From NCBI GenBank assembly GCA_025454915.1, contig JALONN010000004.1:124001-188000 (forward strand): a stretch of 64,000 nucleotides of DNA. The letters are read 5' to 3'. The stretch comes from Raineya sp. GTDB lineage: Bacteria > Bacteroidota > Bacteroidia > Cytophagales > Thermonemataceae. Both the position numbers and the translations under genes were made by a program. Below are positions 8,789 to 16,514 of the stretch, in pieces (position 1 is the first letter of the stretch; every line of letters begins with the position of its first letter). Under the pieces are notes generated by a model. That model did no database searches. It saw only the letters and a list, made by a program, of their open reading frames with translations, and was not told where the DNA came from.

Positions 8789-10060
8789 TTAGTTGCCTAA
8801 TAGCTTTTCTACGAATGTTTTTTCAAAATCAGAATTGAATAAATAAAGTTCATACATTGGAAATAATACAATATCTATGTTTAGAGAAGTATCATATTTC
8901 CAATGTATTGTTTGAGGCTGTTTGCCCTCTGTTTCAGGATAAATTAATAGAAGTTTTCCAGCATCATATTTTTTAGCATAAGTAAACATCTGATACAAGT
9001 CTGCTTGCAAAATACCTAAATTTTGTTGCGTAAAATCCAGACGTTTCCACTTAGTATCTATGATGCAAACTGTTTTATTCCCTTCCGAAACAACCATATC
9101 AGGGATAAGCCTAAACTGCTCAGGAGTTTCTAATAAATAATGTTTTTTATCTTGTAATGTAACATGATAACGTTGAGGAGCATATTTGTGAAACATTTTT
9201 CCTATGTAGCTTTCAAATACTTTTTCCATAGGAAACAACATTGCCCAATTTGTATAATTTCCTGAAAAATTGGTAAAACTTCGATTTTGAAGAAAGATTT
9301 CACACCATTCCAAGACTGTTTTATAATGGCTAAAAAAACGATTGAGATGTTTACAAGCTTCTAAATCTTGTTTGAGATTCTTAGAAGCTGGAATATCTGT
9401 TAAAAAATGATGAAAATTTTTAATTTTTTGCCTGTTCTGATGATTTCTTGTAGCCTTTTCTAAAAAAAGTAGCGTCGTTTTTATAATACGATTGGGAGCA
9501 ATATCTGCCACATACTCATCATAAATTATAAAGAAGCGTTCTTTATGAAGAGCATTCTTTTGTAATTGCTCTTTAAATTTAATTTTTCCTTTCAGAAACG
9601 CCTGATTTTCTTCTATTTCCTGATAATCGAGTTTAAGTCCTTTCTGAAATAAGTTTTTCAGTTCTTCCAGAAAAGACATGATAAAAATCTCAAAAACGCT
9701 AATTTTTTCAATCCCTATTTGGGCTTTCTGATTGTATTTGAAAGGTATCGAATCAAGATAATGAAGCATTTTTAAAAGCACTCTTTGTGTGACTGCAATA
9801 TTTGCTTCTTCTGCTATTTTAGGTAAAATTTCTATTTGTGTCCCATTTCGTAATTCTACAACTCCAACATAATTTTTGGCTTTCAGGAAGGATTTTCCGT
9901 TTTTTTTACCAAAACTCATTAATAGTTCTTGCTCACTTTCCAATATCCAGTTTTCAAGTAGCTCAAAAGTATCAGCAGGTAAAAACAGATTATCAAGGGT
10001 TGAGCTGCCTTCACCACACCAGATATAGCCATATTCTCGAATTGTATAATTCTTAGGCAT
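8789..10060 (-). CDS. mcrC: McrC family nuclease subunit
   Basis: A 423-residue McrC: an N-terminal domain that contacts the McrB ring (about 1-170) and a C-terminal PD-(D/E)xK nuclease. Putative catalytic residues are E284, P320-D321 and D335-T-K337 within I-I-D-T-K-W. With McrB it makes the GTP-dependent type IV restriction enzyme that cuts DNA carrying modified cytosines. It is the last gene of a five-gene minus-strand operon. Its ATG overlaps the end of mcrB by eight bases, so translation is probably coupled. Confidence 0.93.
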   Translation of the reverse strand: MPKNYTIREYGYIWCGEGSSTLDNLFLPADTFELLENWILESEQELLMSFGKKNGKSFLKAKNYVGVVELRNGTQIEILPKIAEEANIAVTQRVLLKMLHYLDSIPFKYNQKAQIGIEKISVFEIFIMSFLEELKNLFQKGLKLDYQEIEENQAFLKGKIKFKEQLQKNALHKERFFIIYDEYVADIAPNRIIKTTLLFLEKATRNHQNRQKIKNFHHFLTDIPASKNLKQDLEACKHLNRFFSHYKTVLEWCEIFLQNRSFTNFSGNYTNWAMLFPMEKVFESYIGKMFHKYAPQRYHVTLQDKKHYLLETPEQFRLIPDMVVSEGNKTVCIIDTKWKRLDFTQQNLGILQADLYQMFTYAKKYDAGKLLLIYPETEGKQPQTIHWKYDTSLNIDIVLFPMYELYLFNSDFEKTFVEKLLGN

Positions 10061-11540
10061 AAATTCCTATGTATAACTCTGGATTTTGAAGTTGTTTTAT
10101 ATTTAAAACGGAGTACACTGTTTTATCATCTGTCATCTCCATTTCCTGATTTCCAAACAACTGTCTTTTAGAGAGTTGTCTTTTTTCTAAAAAACTGCAA
10201 TTTCCGTTTTTATCTGAAAGAATCAGCCAAATTTTATCCCAATCATCATAAAAATATTCTTGTAATAAAGGAATAATTTTAGATACGAAAACCTGTGATA
10301 AATCACTGATAGATTGAATATTACAAAAATAAGCATGCCCAATTTGATGCTCCCTGTCATACAAATATTCTATTCTCTGGTTAATTTTGGAAAGTAATAG
10401 TTTTAAATTAACACCTTCACAATCTTCAGAAAGCAATTCTACATTAGGCAGAAACTCAAAAAACTCAAATCTACGCCTCAAAGCTATATCCAGATTGGCA
10501 ATAGAACGGTCTGAGGTATTCATTGTTCCGATTACATACAAATTTGGGGGAATTCCGAAGTTTTCTTTAGAATAAGGCAGTTTGGATGTAAGTTGGTCGG
10601 ATTCACCCAAACGTTTCGTTTTTTCCAAAAGTGTTATCAGCTCTCCAAAAACCTTTGAAATATTTGCCCTATTGATTTCATCAATGATGAGTACATAATT
10701 GGGGATATTGGATGAATGGCTGATTTCAAAGTCTCCATTAAGAAACTTCTCCAAATAACTCAAGTACAATTCTTTATCTGAAATTATATCTGGTTTAAAC
10801 TCTTTTTGAGTAGAAAATTTAGGGCTTTGACTTTCATAATCATCACCATTAGCAGTAAGCTGATAATGAATGAACTCATGATAAAATTTATAAAAATCGT
10901 TGTAAACAGCCCAGTCTTCAGAATTGTAGGCTGCTGTACCCGTAATTTTACGTATTTCTTCACGCATATTTCCTTTCTGAAAATCTTCAGGTGCTTTTTC
11001 TGTCTGATAAATCAGTTCCAAATGCTTCCTTGAAACTGTATAGGATGTATTTTTGCCTTCATAACGAACAACCAGATTACCCCAGTCTGTAATACGCTCA
11101 ATAAAAAGTGTTTTTTGAGTGATGGTAGTTATTTTCTTGGGCAATTGAGCATTTAAACCTTCCAAATAAGCCTGATAAACTTCTAAAAATGAGATAATTC
11201 CATCTTGAAAGCTATCATATTCTTCAGTTTCGGTTTCTAATGCTTTAAACCAACTCAAGCCTGCATCTATGGCTATCTTCTTAAAAATTCCGTCTTCAAT
11301 TTGATAAGCAATTTGTCCATTTTCAGTTTTTGCCTTAATTCCTTCTATAAACTCCTCATAACTAAAGGATTGATGAAATGTAACAAACTCTATTCTTCCC
11401 TCATTTTTCAGTAAATTAAATTCACGCATATTCTCTTCTGATGAACCCAAAGGCTTTCCCAGAATTTCCAATGCTTTTTCTATGACAGAGTATGTTTTAC
11501 CCGTACCTGCTGGTCCGTATAATATTTGATTAAGGGACAT
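10053..11540 (-). CDS. mcrB: McrB-type AAA+ GTPase with large internal insertion
   Basis: About 495 residues. Walker A G-P-A-G-T-G-K-T (9-16), Walker B I-I-D-E-I-N-R (285-291), the McrB signature M-N-T-S-D-R (340-345) and an arginine finger region A-L-R-R-R-F (353-358). It belongs to the McrB GTPase ring that translocates DNA for McrC. Unlike E. coli McrB it has no N-terminal DNA-reading domain: the AAA fold starts at residue 2. Instead the Walker A and B motifs are about 270 residues apart, leaving an insertion of roughly 190 residues (about 85-260). The open frame extends to 11615, but that would overlap the preceding gene and the extra 25 residues are unlike the family; ATG at 11540 is preferred. 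Confidence 0.92.
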   Translation of the reverse strand: MSLNQILYGPAGTGKTYSVIEKALEILGKPLGSSEENMREFNLLKNEGRIEFVTFHQSFSYEEFIEGIKAKTENGQIAYQIEDGIFKKIAIDAGLSWFKALETETEEYDSFQDGIISFLEVYQAYLEGLNAQLPKKITTITQKTLFIERITDWGNLVVRYEGKNTSYTVSRKHLELIYQTEKAPEDFQKGNMREEIRKITGTAAYNSEDWAVYNDFYKFYHEFIHYQLTANGDDYESQSPKFSTQKEFKPDIISDKELYLSYLEKFLNGDFEISHSSNIPNYVLIIDEINRANISKVFGELITLLEKTKRLGESDQLTSKLPYSKENFGIPPNLYVIGTMNTSDRSIANLDIALRRRFEFFEFLPNVELLSEDCEGVNLKLLLSKINQRIEYLYDREHQIGHAYFCNIQSISDLSQVFVSKIIPLLQEYFYDDWDKIWLILSDKNGNCSFLEKRQLSKRQLFGNQEMEMTDDKTVYSVLNIKQLQNPELYIGIYA

Positions 11541-11562
11541 AAAAATAGTTTTGTGATATATA

Positions 11563-12414
11563 TTACCAAAAATGCCAATTACTTTTTGTAAACTGATATA
11601 GTATTTTGTTTGCAACTACTTCCAAAATAAATTCTCCTTTTTCATTTTTTTCCAAAATAACCATGCTTCCTTCTCCTAAAATACCTGTATCAGAAAATTC
11701 TAATTCTTTGATTTTGATACTTTTAGTAAGTCCATTGTCTGCATATTCTTCTTTATAATCTTCGCCAGTATGTCCGTAAAAATGATAATTAGGAATTAAA
11801 TATTCTAGTGCTTCCGATATTTCCTCCATACCATAGCCTCGTATGGACATATCATCTTTATCGTGGGTAATCAATAATTCTATATTTTCTTTGGTTTTCA
11901 GCAGTTTACGAACCTGCATTTTTTCATAATCCTGAATAAATTGCTTGTTCTCTCTACCCTTTCTATCTCCAATACGCCCTATTCCTGCCCAAGTGAGTTT
12001 GATACCATCTTTTTCAAAATACTGAATATATCCTGATTTACAGACATATACTCGTTTATAAACATCAATAGGAAACATGGTGACATCAGCATATTGCTTC
12101 TCCAAATTGTCTAAGTAATCATGGTCTTCGTGGTTTCCACGTACACAAATCATATTAAGATTTAATGTATCTAAAAAGCTCTTTATTTCAGGTTTTTCTT
12201 TTGTAAAATCATCATAAAAACCCAGTTCATCTCTGTCATATTTAGCATGCTTAATAGTTGCTTTATCCAAATTATTCATATCTGGGAAAGCCCCTATATC
12301 TCCACATTGTACAATATAGTCTATTTTATTTCCTGTTGCCTTTTGGTAGTAATCTACCATTTTAAAAGGTAATAATATTTTACCGTGAATATCAGCAAAT
12401 ATGGCAATTTTCAT
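11563..12414 (-). CDS. Calcineurin-like metallophosphoesterase
   Basis: A 283-residue protein with all metal-binding motifs of the calcineurin-like superfamily: D8-I-H10, G38-D39, G93-N-H-E96, T183-H184 and G214-H215. No signal peptide, so cytoplasmic. The substrate (nucleotide, nucleic acid end or phosphoprotein) cannot be deduced. It sits between the ADP-ribosylglycohydrolase gene (5-base gap upstream) and mcrB (22-base gap downstream) on the same strand, so it is almost certainly co-expressed with the restriction genes. An accessory role in nucleic acid or signal-nucleotide processing during defence is inferred from this position. Confidence 0.88.
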   Translation of the reverse strand: MKIAIFADIHGKILLPFKMVDYYQKATGNKIDYIVQCGDIGAFPDMNNLDKATIKHAKYDRDELGFYDDFTKEKPEIKSFLDTLNLNMICVRGNHEDHDYLDNLEKQYADVTMFPIDVYKRVYVCKSGYIQYFEKDGIKLTWAGIGRIGDRKGRENKQFIQDYEKMQVRKLLKTKENIELLITHDKDDMSIRGYGMEEISEALEYLIPNYHFYGHTGEDYKEEYADNGLTKSIKIKELEFSDTGILGEGSMVILEKNEKGEFILEVVANKILYQFTKSNWHFW

Positions 12415-12419
12415 AGTTT

Positions 12420-13442
12420 TCAGTTTATTAAGAATTCATACCATTTTTGAGATAGCATTATTAGTTTATCTCTTCCTTCCACGTTTTCGAGCATATATTG
12501 TGGCAAAGATTCTATCCCATACATCCCAGCTAATATGCCTGTGACCACAGACGCCACAGAATCCACATCACCACCCAGCCATATAGCTTGTTTTAATCCC
12601 TCAAATGCAGTATCAGCATATTTTACAAAATAATACACACTCAAAGCTGTTTGCATGGCATCAGAAGGCAAACCTTTAATTCCTTCAGGGTACCAAGGTT
12701 TGATAATAGGTTGTTTCCCACACAAAACCTCATAATCAGATTCTTGAAGCATTTTTGGGGAAGGCAGTTTTTCTACTTGTTCAAATTTCTCTAAAAATTC
12801 TTGGTCTATATTTTTTAAATGCTCTTTGCAGTAATTATAAGCATCTTGTTTTTTGCCTTTTTTTACAAGTAAAAACTCTGTCAGTCGTGCTACTAAAATA
12901 CTGGATGCCACAGCTTTGGGATGTGGATGAGTTGCCATTGCATTGATAGTAGCATATTGATTGATCTGCTGAGAAGGTAAAAATCCGAACGGAATAGCTC
13001 TCATGGTTGGTGCATTGCCAGGGTTGGGTCTGTTTTTCTGAAATTCTTTAATTTCTTCTATACTTTTTTCGCCATTATAAACCCAACGCATCGAACCATG
13101 TCCATGCCTGCCTATGCCTTTTTCTACTTTATCCTGATTATACTCTGATATCCAATATTTTAAAAGATTCTCTTCACTGACATCTTCACCAGAAATAATG
13201 GCTTTCACACAACCAATTGTCATTTCAGTATCGTCTGTATAGTCCCATTTATTATAATTATCAACTTCTATACCTTTATCATTCAGCACTTTAGCAATAT
13301 CATTACGCCTAATAACAAGCTCTGAAAAATCAATATTTGTTTTCAACCAATCTCGGTCTTCAAATTCTAAACCTGCTCCATAGGCATCTCCTATTGCTAC
13401 TCCAAGCAGTATATCTTGTAACTGTTTTTGTGTAATTATCAT
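12420..13442 (-). CDS. ADP-ribosylglycohydrolase (ARH/DraG) family protein
   Basis: A 340-residue all-helical ARH family protein, expected to remove ADP-ribose from protein or nucleic acid with two Mg ions. Visible motifs: I-L-L-G-V-A-I-G-D-A-Y-G near the start, T-D-D-T-E-M at 69-74, and G-G-D-V-D-S at 290-295. In most relatives the last motif is G-D-T-D-T/S; here the first Thr is Val, while the two metal-binding Asp and the final hydroxyl residue remain. Its ATG directly abuts the stop of mrr (TAAATG), which indicates tight co-translation with the restriction genes. Substrate unknown; a plain metabolic ARH is the alternative. Confidence 0.9.
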   Translation of the reverse strand: MIITQKQLQDILLGVAIGDAYGAGLEFEDRDWLKTNIDFSELVIRRNDIAKVLNDKGIEVDNYNKWDYTDDTEMTIGCVKAIISGEDVSEENLLKYWISEYNQDKVEKGIGRHGHGSMRWVYNGEKSIEEIKEFQKNRPNPGNAPTMRAIPFGFLPSQQINQYATINAMATHPHPKAVASSILVARLTEFLLVKKGKKQDAYNYCKEHLKNIDQEFLEKFEQVEKLPSPKMLQESDYEVLCGKQPIIKPWYPEGIKGLPSDAMQTALSVYYFVKYADTAFEGLKQAIWLGGDVDSVASVVTGILAGMYGIESLPQYMLENVEGRDKLIMLSQKWYEFLIN

Positions 13443-14348
13443 TTATTCTTCTCCAAAATAATCATTGTCAATTTTCTTTATTTCATAAACTTGCTGAGTT
13501 GTACAGCCTAAATTATAATCAATCATGAGTTGTGTAAGTTGTTCCCCATCTATTAAAACAATTTTCGTTTCATTTCTTGGAGTATATTCAAGAGCTTCTC
13601 TAGAAAAATGAGATGTTGTTATAAATATTCCTTTTTTTGCACCTTGTCCAGCAAGAGCACCAACAAATTTTTGTATCTCAGGTCTTCCAACTACATTTCC
13701 TGTTTTCCACCTTTTAGCCTGTATATATATAATATCCAACCCTAATTTATCTTCTTTAATTGTTCCATCTATGCCTTCATCTCCACTTCTACCTACTGCC
13801 TTTCCAGCATCTTTAATAGAACCACCATACCCCATTTTTACTAATAGTTCCACTACAAGTTTTTCAAAGAAATTAGGTGATAACTCTATAACCCTATTTA
13901 ACAGTTCAGTTGCTAATGATTTTCGTATATTTTGATATGCTTTATCTAAATTTTCTTCTGGTGTTTCATCTTGTTCTACTATATCCAATGATGTGGTTTC
14001 AAATCTACTTGAATTTTGAAACTCCATAAATGAAGGAAATTGTTTCAAGTATTTAGCATCAATCTTATTTAGATTCTTAGCTAATGTTTCTAAACCTAAA
14101 TCTGTAATAATAACAAATCCTCTTTTGGGAGAATCTAATAAGCCAGCCTTTTTTAAATAAGTTTTAGCCCATCCTACTCTATTATCAAAAATAGCTTGTG
14201 TCCCACTAGCTAATAACTCTTTTCTTTCGATATCACTTAATTGGAATTGTAAAGCTAAACTTTCTAAAATATCTCTATATTTATACTCTTTTTTATCTTT
14301 TAAATGTTGTAAAAACGGTAGCATAATAGATTGATAATCAGGAATCAT
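13443..14348 (-). CDS. mrr: Mrr-type modified-DNA restriction endonuclease
   Basis: About 301 residues in two domains. The N-terminal winged-helix domain (about 1-85) matches E. coli Mrr closely in pattern: 'IPDYQSIMLPFL', 'FDNRVGWAKTYLKKAGL', then K-R-G. The C-terminal Mrr_cat nuclease domain (about 155-290) has G-D-E-G-I-D-G at 189-195 and the Q-A-K of the PD-(D/E)xK core at 210-212. Mrr is a type IV enzyme acting on methylated DNA. The open frame reaches 14393, but those 15 extra residues run toward the upstream terminator; ATG at 14348 gives the canonical M-I-P-D-Y start. First gene of the five-gene operon. Confidence 0.93.
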   Translation of the reverse strand: MIPDYQSIMLPFLQHLKDKKEYKYRDILESLALQFQLSDIERKELLASGTQAIFDNRVGWAKTYLKKAGLLDSPKRGFVIITDLGLETLAKNLNKIDAKYLKQFPSFMEFQNSSRFETTSLDIVEQDETPEENLDKAYQNIRKSLATELLNRVIELSPNFFEKLVVELLVKMGYGGSIKDAGKAVGRSGDEGIDGTIKEDKLGLDIIYIQAKRWKTGNVVGRPEIQKFVGALAGQGAKKGIFITTSHFSREALEYTPRNETKIVLIDGEQLTQLMIDYNLGCTTQQVYEIKKIDNDYFGEE

Positions 14349-14380
14349 GTTTTTCCTATTTTGTGATTTATTCTGCAATT

Positions 14381-14420
14381 TACAAAAAAACACCTCAAAG
14401 ATATATCTCTTGAGGTGTTT
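14381..14420 (-). terminator. Terminator separating exported-protein operon from mrr operon
   Basis: An eleven-base-pair perfect stem (14388-14398 with 14410-14420) with an eleven-base loop. Read on the minus strand it is followed by seven T residues. It ends the 14450-16347 operon and shows that the mrr operon must have its own start within about 40 bases, or depend on readthrough. Confidence 0.9.
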
Positions 14421-14449
14421 AAATTAAACCTAATTCTTAAACTTCTATT

Positions 14450-15064
14450 CTATTCTATTTTCATTGAACCGTTTTCATCCCAAGAAAATTGATAAGTTTC
14501 CTTTTTTTCTTCTTTATTGCTATATAACCAATAACTATACATCATTGCTTTGTTTGGGCTTACTATTTTAAAGATAAAACTACCTCCAAACACCATTTTT
14601 CGATTGCTTCCTAATTCTTCTAACAATTGTTTTCTTCTAGAAAAATTCACTCTTGCATATTGGGCATTATTACCTTCATTTGTACTTATTTTCTGACTCT
14701 GATTTACATCCCATACATCTGTATTAAGCACATAATCATAGTCTGTTTGTGTATGGTTGGCTCCTGAAATTGCAGAGAAATACATCACAAAATATACTCC
14801 TTCTTTTAATTTAAATTTACCAACAGGCATAATATCCCATTTACTAATATCATTTGCATTGCTATAAATCAGTGTTTTGTAATCTATTTGAGCAATCATT
14901 TCTTTTGGAATACGTGTTTCGAGTGCTTTTTTACACTCCATTTCCCCTATTGAATTACCCACCTCTAGAGTAGGGAAATAGGATAAGAACTTTTCAACGT
15001 TATTTTGTCCACAAACTTTCGTGGACATAAGGAATAAGAAACTGAATAAAAATATTTTTTGCAT
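14450..15064 (-). CDS. Exported protein of unknown function
   Basis: A 204-residue protein with a clear signal peptide (residues 1-19, ending K-V-C-G-Q). I do not recognise a family. The rest is a mix of short predicted strands with several aromatic and Asn-rich patches (for example G-A-N-H-T-Q-T-D-Y-D-Y) and no repeated or catalytic-looking motif. It is the last gene of a three-gene operon of exported proteins, 12 bases after the preceding gene and followed by a strong terminator. Confidence 0.7.
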   Translation of the reverse strand: MQKIFLFSFLFLMSTKVCGQNNVEKFLSYFPTLEVGNSIGEMECKKALETRIPKEMIAQIDYKTLIYSNANDISKWDIMPVGKFKLKEGVYFVMYFSAISGANHTQTDYDYVLNTDVWDVNQSQKISTNEGNNAQYARVNFSRRKQLLEELGSNRKMVFGGSFIFKIVSPNKAMMYSYWLYSNKEEKKETYQFSWDENGSMKIE

Positions 15065-15076
15065 AGTGCTTTTTGT

Positions 15077-15712
15077 TTATCTGCTTGTAAAAATAGTTGC
15101 TTTACCCTTTGAATCTATCAGTTTGATACGGGTACGCAAATCGTTTTCTTTGTAATTCATAGGGCTTAATTTATACTTCCCTACTTTTTTAGGAATATTT
15201 ACTACATAATATACCTCGCCAGAAGGCAATGTTTGTATATTATTATGTTGTTCTTGAGGAATATTAATGGGGGTTATTAATCCTTTTTCGCTGGGAGCAT
15301 AATAAAAAGGCATAAACATAGGTCCACCTGATGTGATTATCATTTCGCCACTAGGAGCAAAACAATAAACTTCTCTGCTAAATTCTTTTGTTTGACCATT
15401 TGCAAGTATCATGGAGCCACCCATCATCCAAGAGTCTGTAAATGTAAGTATCTGTTTATTATCAGGGCGTTGTGTAGTCATTCTCATGTTTTCTGCATCT
15501 TTTTTTACGATTGTCAGCTTAACAGGCGATTTATCTTGATTGCCTTGATAACTTATATTAATAACACTCTGATTTACATCTGTTTCTACCACTACTTTTT
15601 CTACTGTTGTAGAAGTTCTATATACATAAGTTTCTGTAAATGTTTGTCCTTGTGTATTTAAAACTAAGCCTATAAAGCATAGAAAGCTAAGCCATACAAT
15701 ATTTTTATTCAT
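15077..15712 (-). CDS. Exported protein of unknown function
   Basis: A 211-residue protein with a signal peptide ending N-T-Q-G-Q (residue 23). The mature part looks strand-rich: regular alternation of polar and hydrophobic residues, Pro-rich middle (G-P-M-F-M-P-F-Y-Y-A-P-S), and no cysteine pair or catalytic motif. No family recognised; a periplasmic or surface beta-sandwich would fit. Middle gene of the exported-protein operon: 5 bases after the upstream gene and 12 before the next. Confidence 0.7.
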   Translation of the reverse strand: MNKNIVWLSFLCFIGLVLNTQGQTFTETYVYRTSTTVEKVVVETDVNQSVINISYQGNQDKSPVKLTIVKKDAENMRMTTQRPDNKQILTFTDSWMMGGSMILANGQTKEFSREVYCFAPSGEMIITSGGPMFMPFYYAPSEKGLITPINIPQEQHNNIQTLPSGEVYYVVNIPKKVGKYKLSPMNYKENDLRTRIKLIDSKGKATIFTSR

Positions 15713-15717
15713 AACTT

Positions 15718-16347
15718 TTATTTTTTAATAAATGTGAATGTTCCTGTATTTTTATCAAAAACAAGTTCCCCAAATTGCATTTTCCAAGTAGGAACACCCT
15801 TATTTTTTTTCAATTCAGAATTCAATACCACATAGAGTTTAATAGTAGTTCCTTTGCGTGGTAATTCAGCATAGAAGCATTCTGTTCCTTCTGCTCCTTT
15901 TGCCTGAATATTAGCTAATGCATTTTGATAAGCTTGTTTTACTGCTTCTTCATTATAAATTTTTATAAAATTCTCTTGTTTTAAATCCAAGAAATCAAGA
16001 TTCAATCCTCCCAAATCATTGATTATATCACCATACTGACCTATTCTAGATTCAAATACTCCAATAATACTTTTTCCAGAATTAGTTTTCCAAAGTCCGT
16101 ACTGTTGATAATATTCTGTTTTTTCGTGTATATTGTTGCCTGCATCATCATAAGTAGTTACTACATATTGCATCACATAGCCATTGGCTTCATCTACTGT
16201 TATAGGCATAGCCTTATAGACAACAGGAGACATCCCATTACCACTCTCTACTCTCTCTTTTGCATATTTTGCCAAAGATATTTTTTGAGCTTGCATGTTA
16301 TAGCTATATAAAAAAATAGCTATGGATAAAAGAATTATTTTTTTCAT
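15718..16347 (-). CDS. Exported protein of unknown function
   Basis: About 209 residues. The frame is open to 16368, but the ATG at 16347 gives a normal signal peptide (M-K-K-I-I-L-L, cleaved after M-Q-A-Q) and is preferred. The mature protein is soluble, with no motif I recognise; it ends in strand-like segments (W-K-M-Q-F-G-E-L-V-F-D). First gene of the three-gene exported-protein operon. The three proteins do not look like copies of each other, so the operon may encode a small periplasmic complex; this is inference only. Confidence 0.7.
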   Translation of the reverse strand: MKKIILLSIAIFLYSYNMQAQKISLAKYAKERVESGNGMSPVVYKAMPITVDEANGYVMQYVVTTYDDAGNNIHEKTEYYQQYGLWKTNSGKSIIGVFESRIGQYGDIINDLGGLNLDFLDLKQENFIKIYNEEAVKQAYQNALANIQAKGAEGTECFYAELPRKGTTIKLYVVLNSELKKNKGVPTWKMQFGELVFDKNTGTFTFIKK

Positions 16348-16453
16348 AAGTGTTTTATTTTTACACAAAAAGAATCAAAAAAAGTGAAATTTTTCTGGAG
16401 GCTTTATGAATAAAAGCTTTTACTTCATGAAGCTCCATTATAAGTTTAGGAAT

Positions 16454-16496
16454 AAAAAAGACTCCTTAAAAATATACTTTTAAGGAGTCTTTTTTC
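16454..16496. terminator. Bidirectional terminator after sucB
   Basis: A long perfect stem of about 16 base pairs, A-rich on one arm and T-rich on the other, centred near 16475. It lies 19 bases past the sucB stop on the minus strand. Confidence 0.9.
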
Positions 16497-16514
16497 AGAT
16501 AATACTTTGTATTT

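Noticed and set aside
8789..14348. Restriction operon as part of a prophage or insertion element
   Set aside because: No integrase, transposase, flanking tRNA or terminal repeats were seen; it looks like a chromosomal defence locus.
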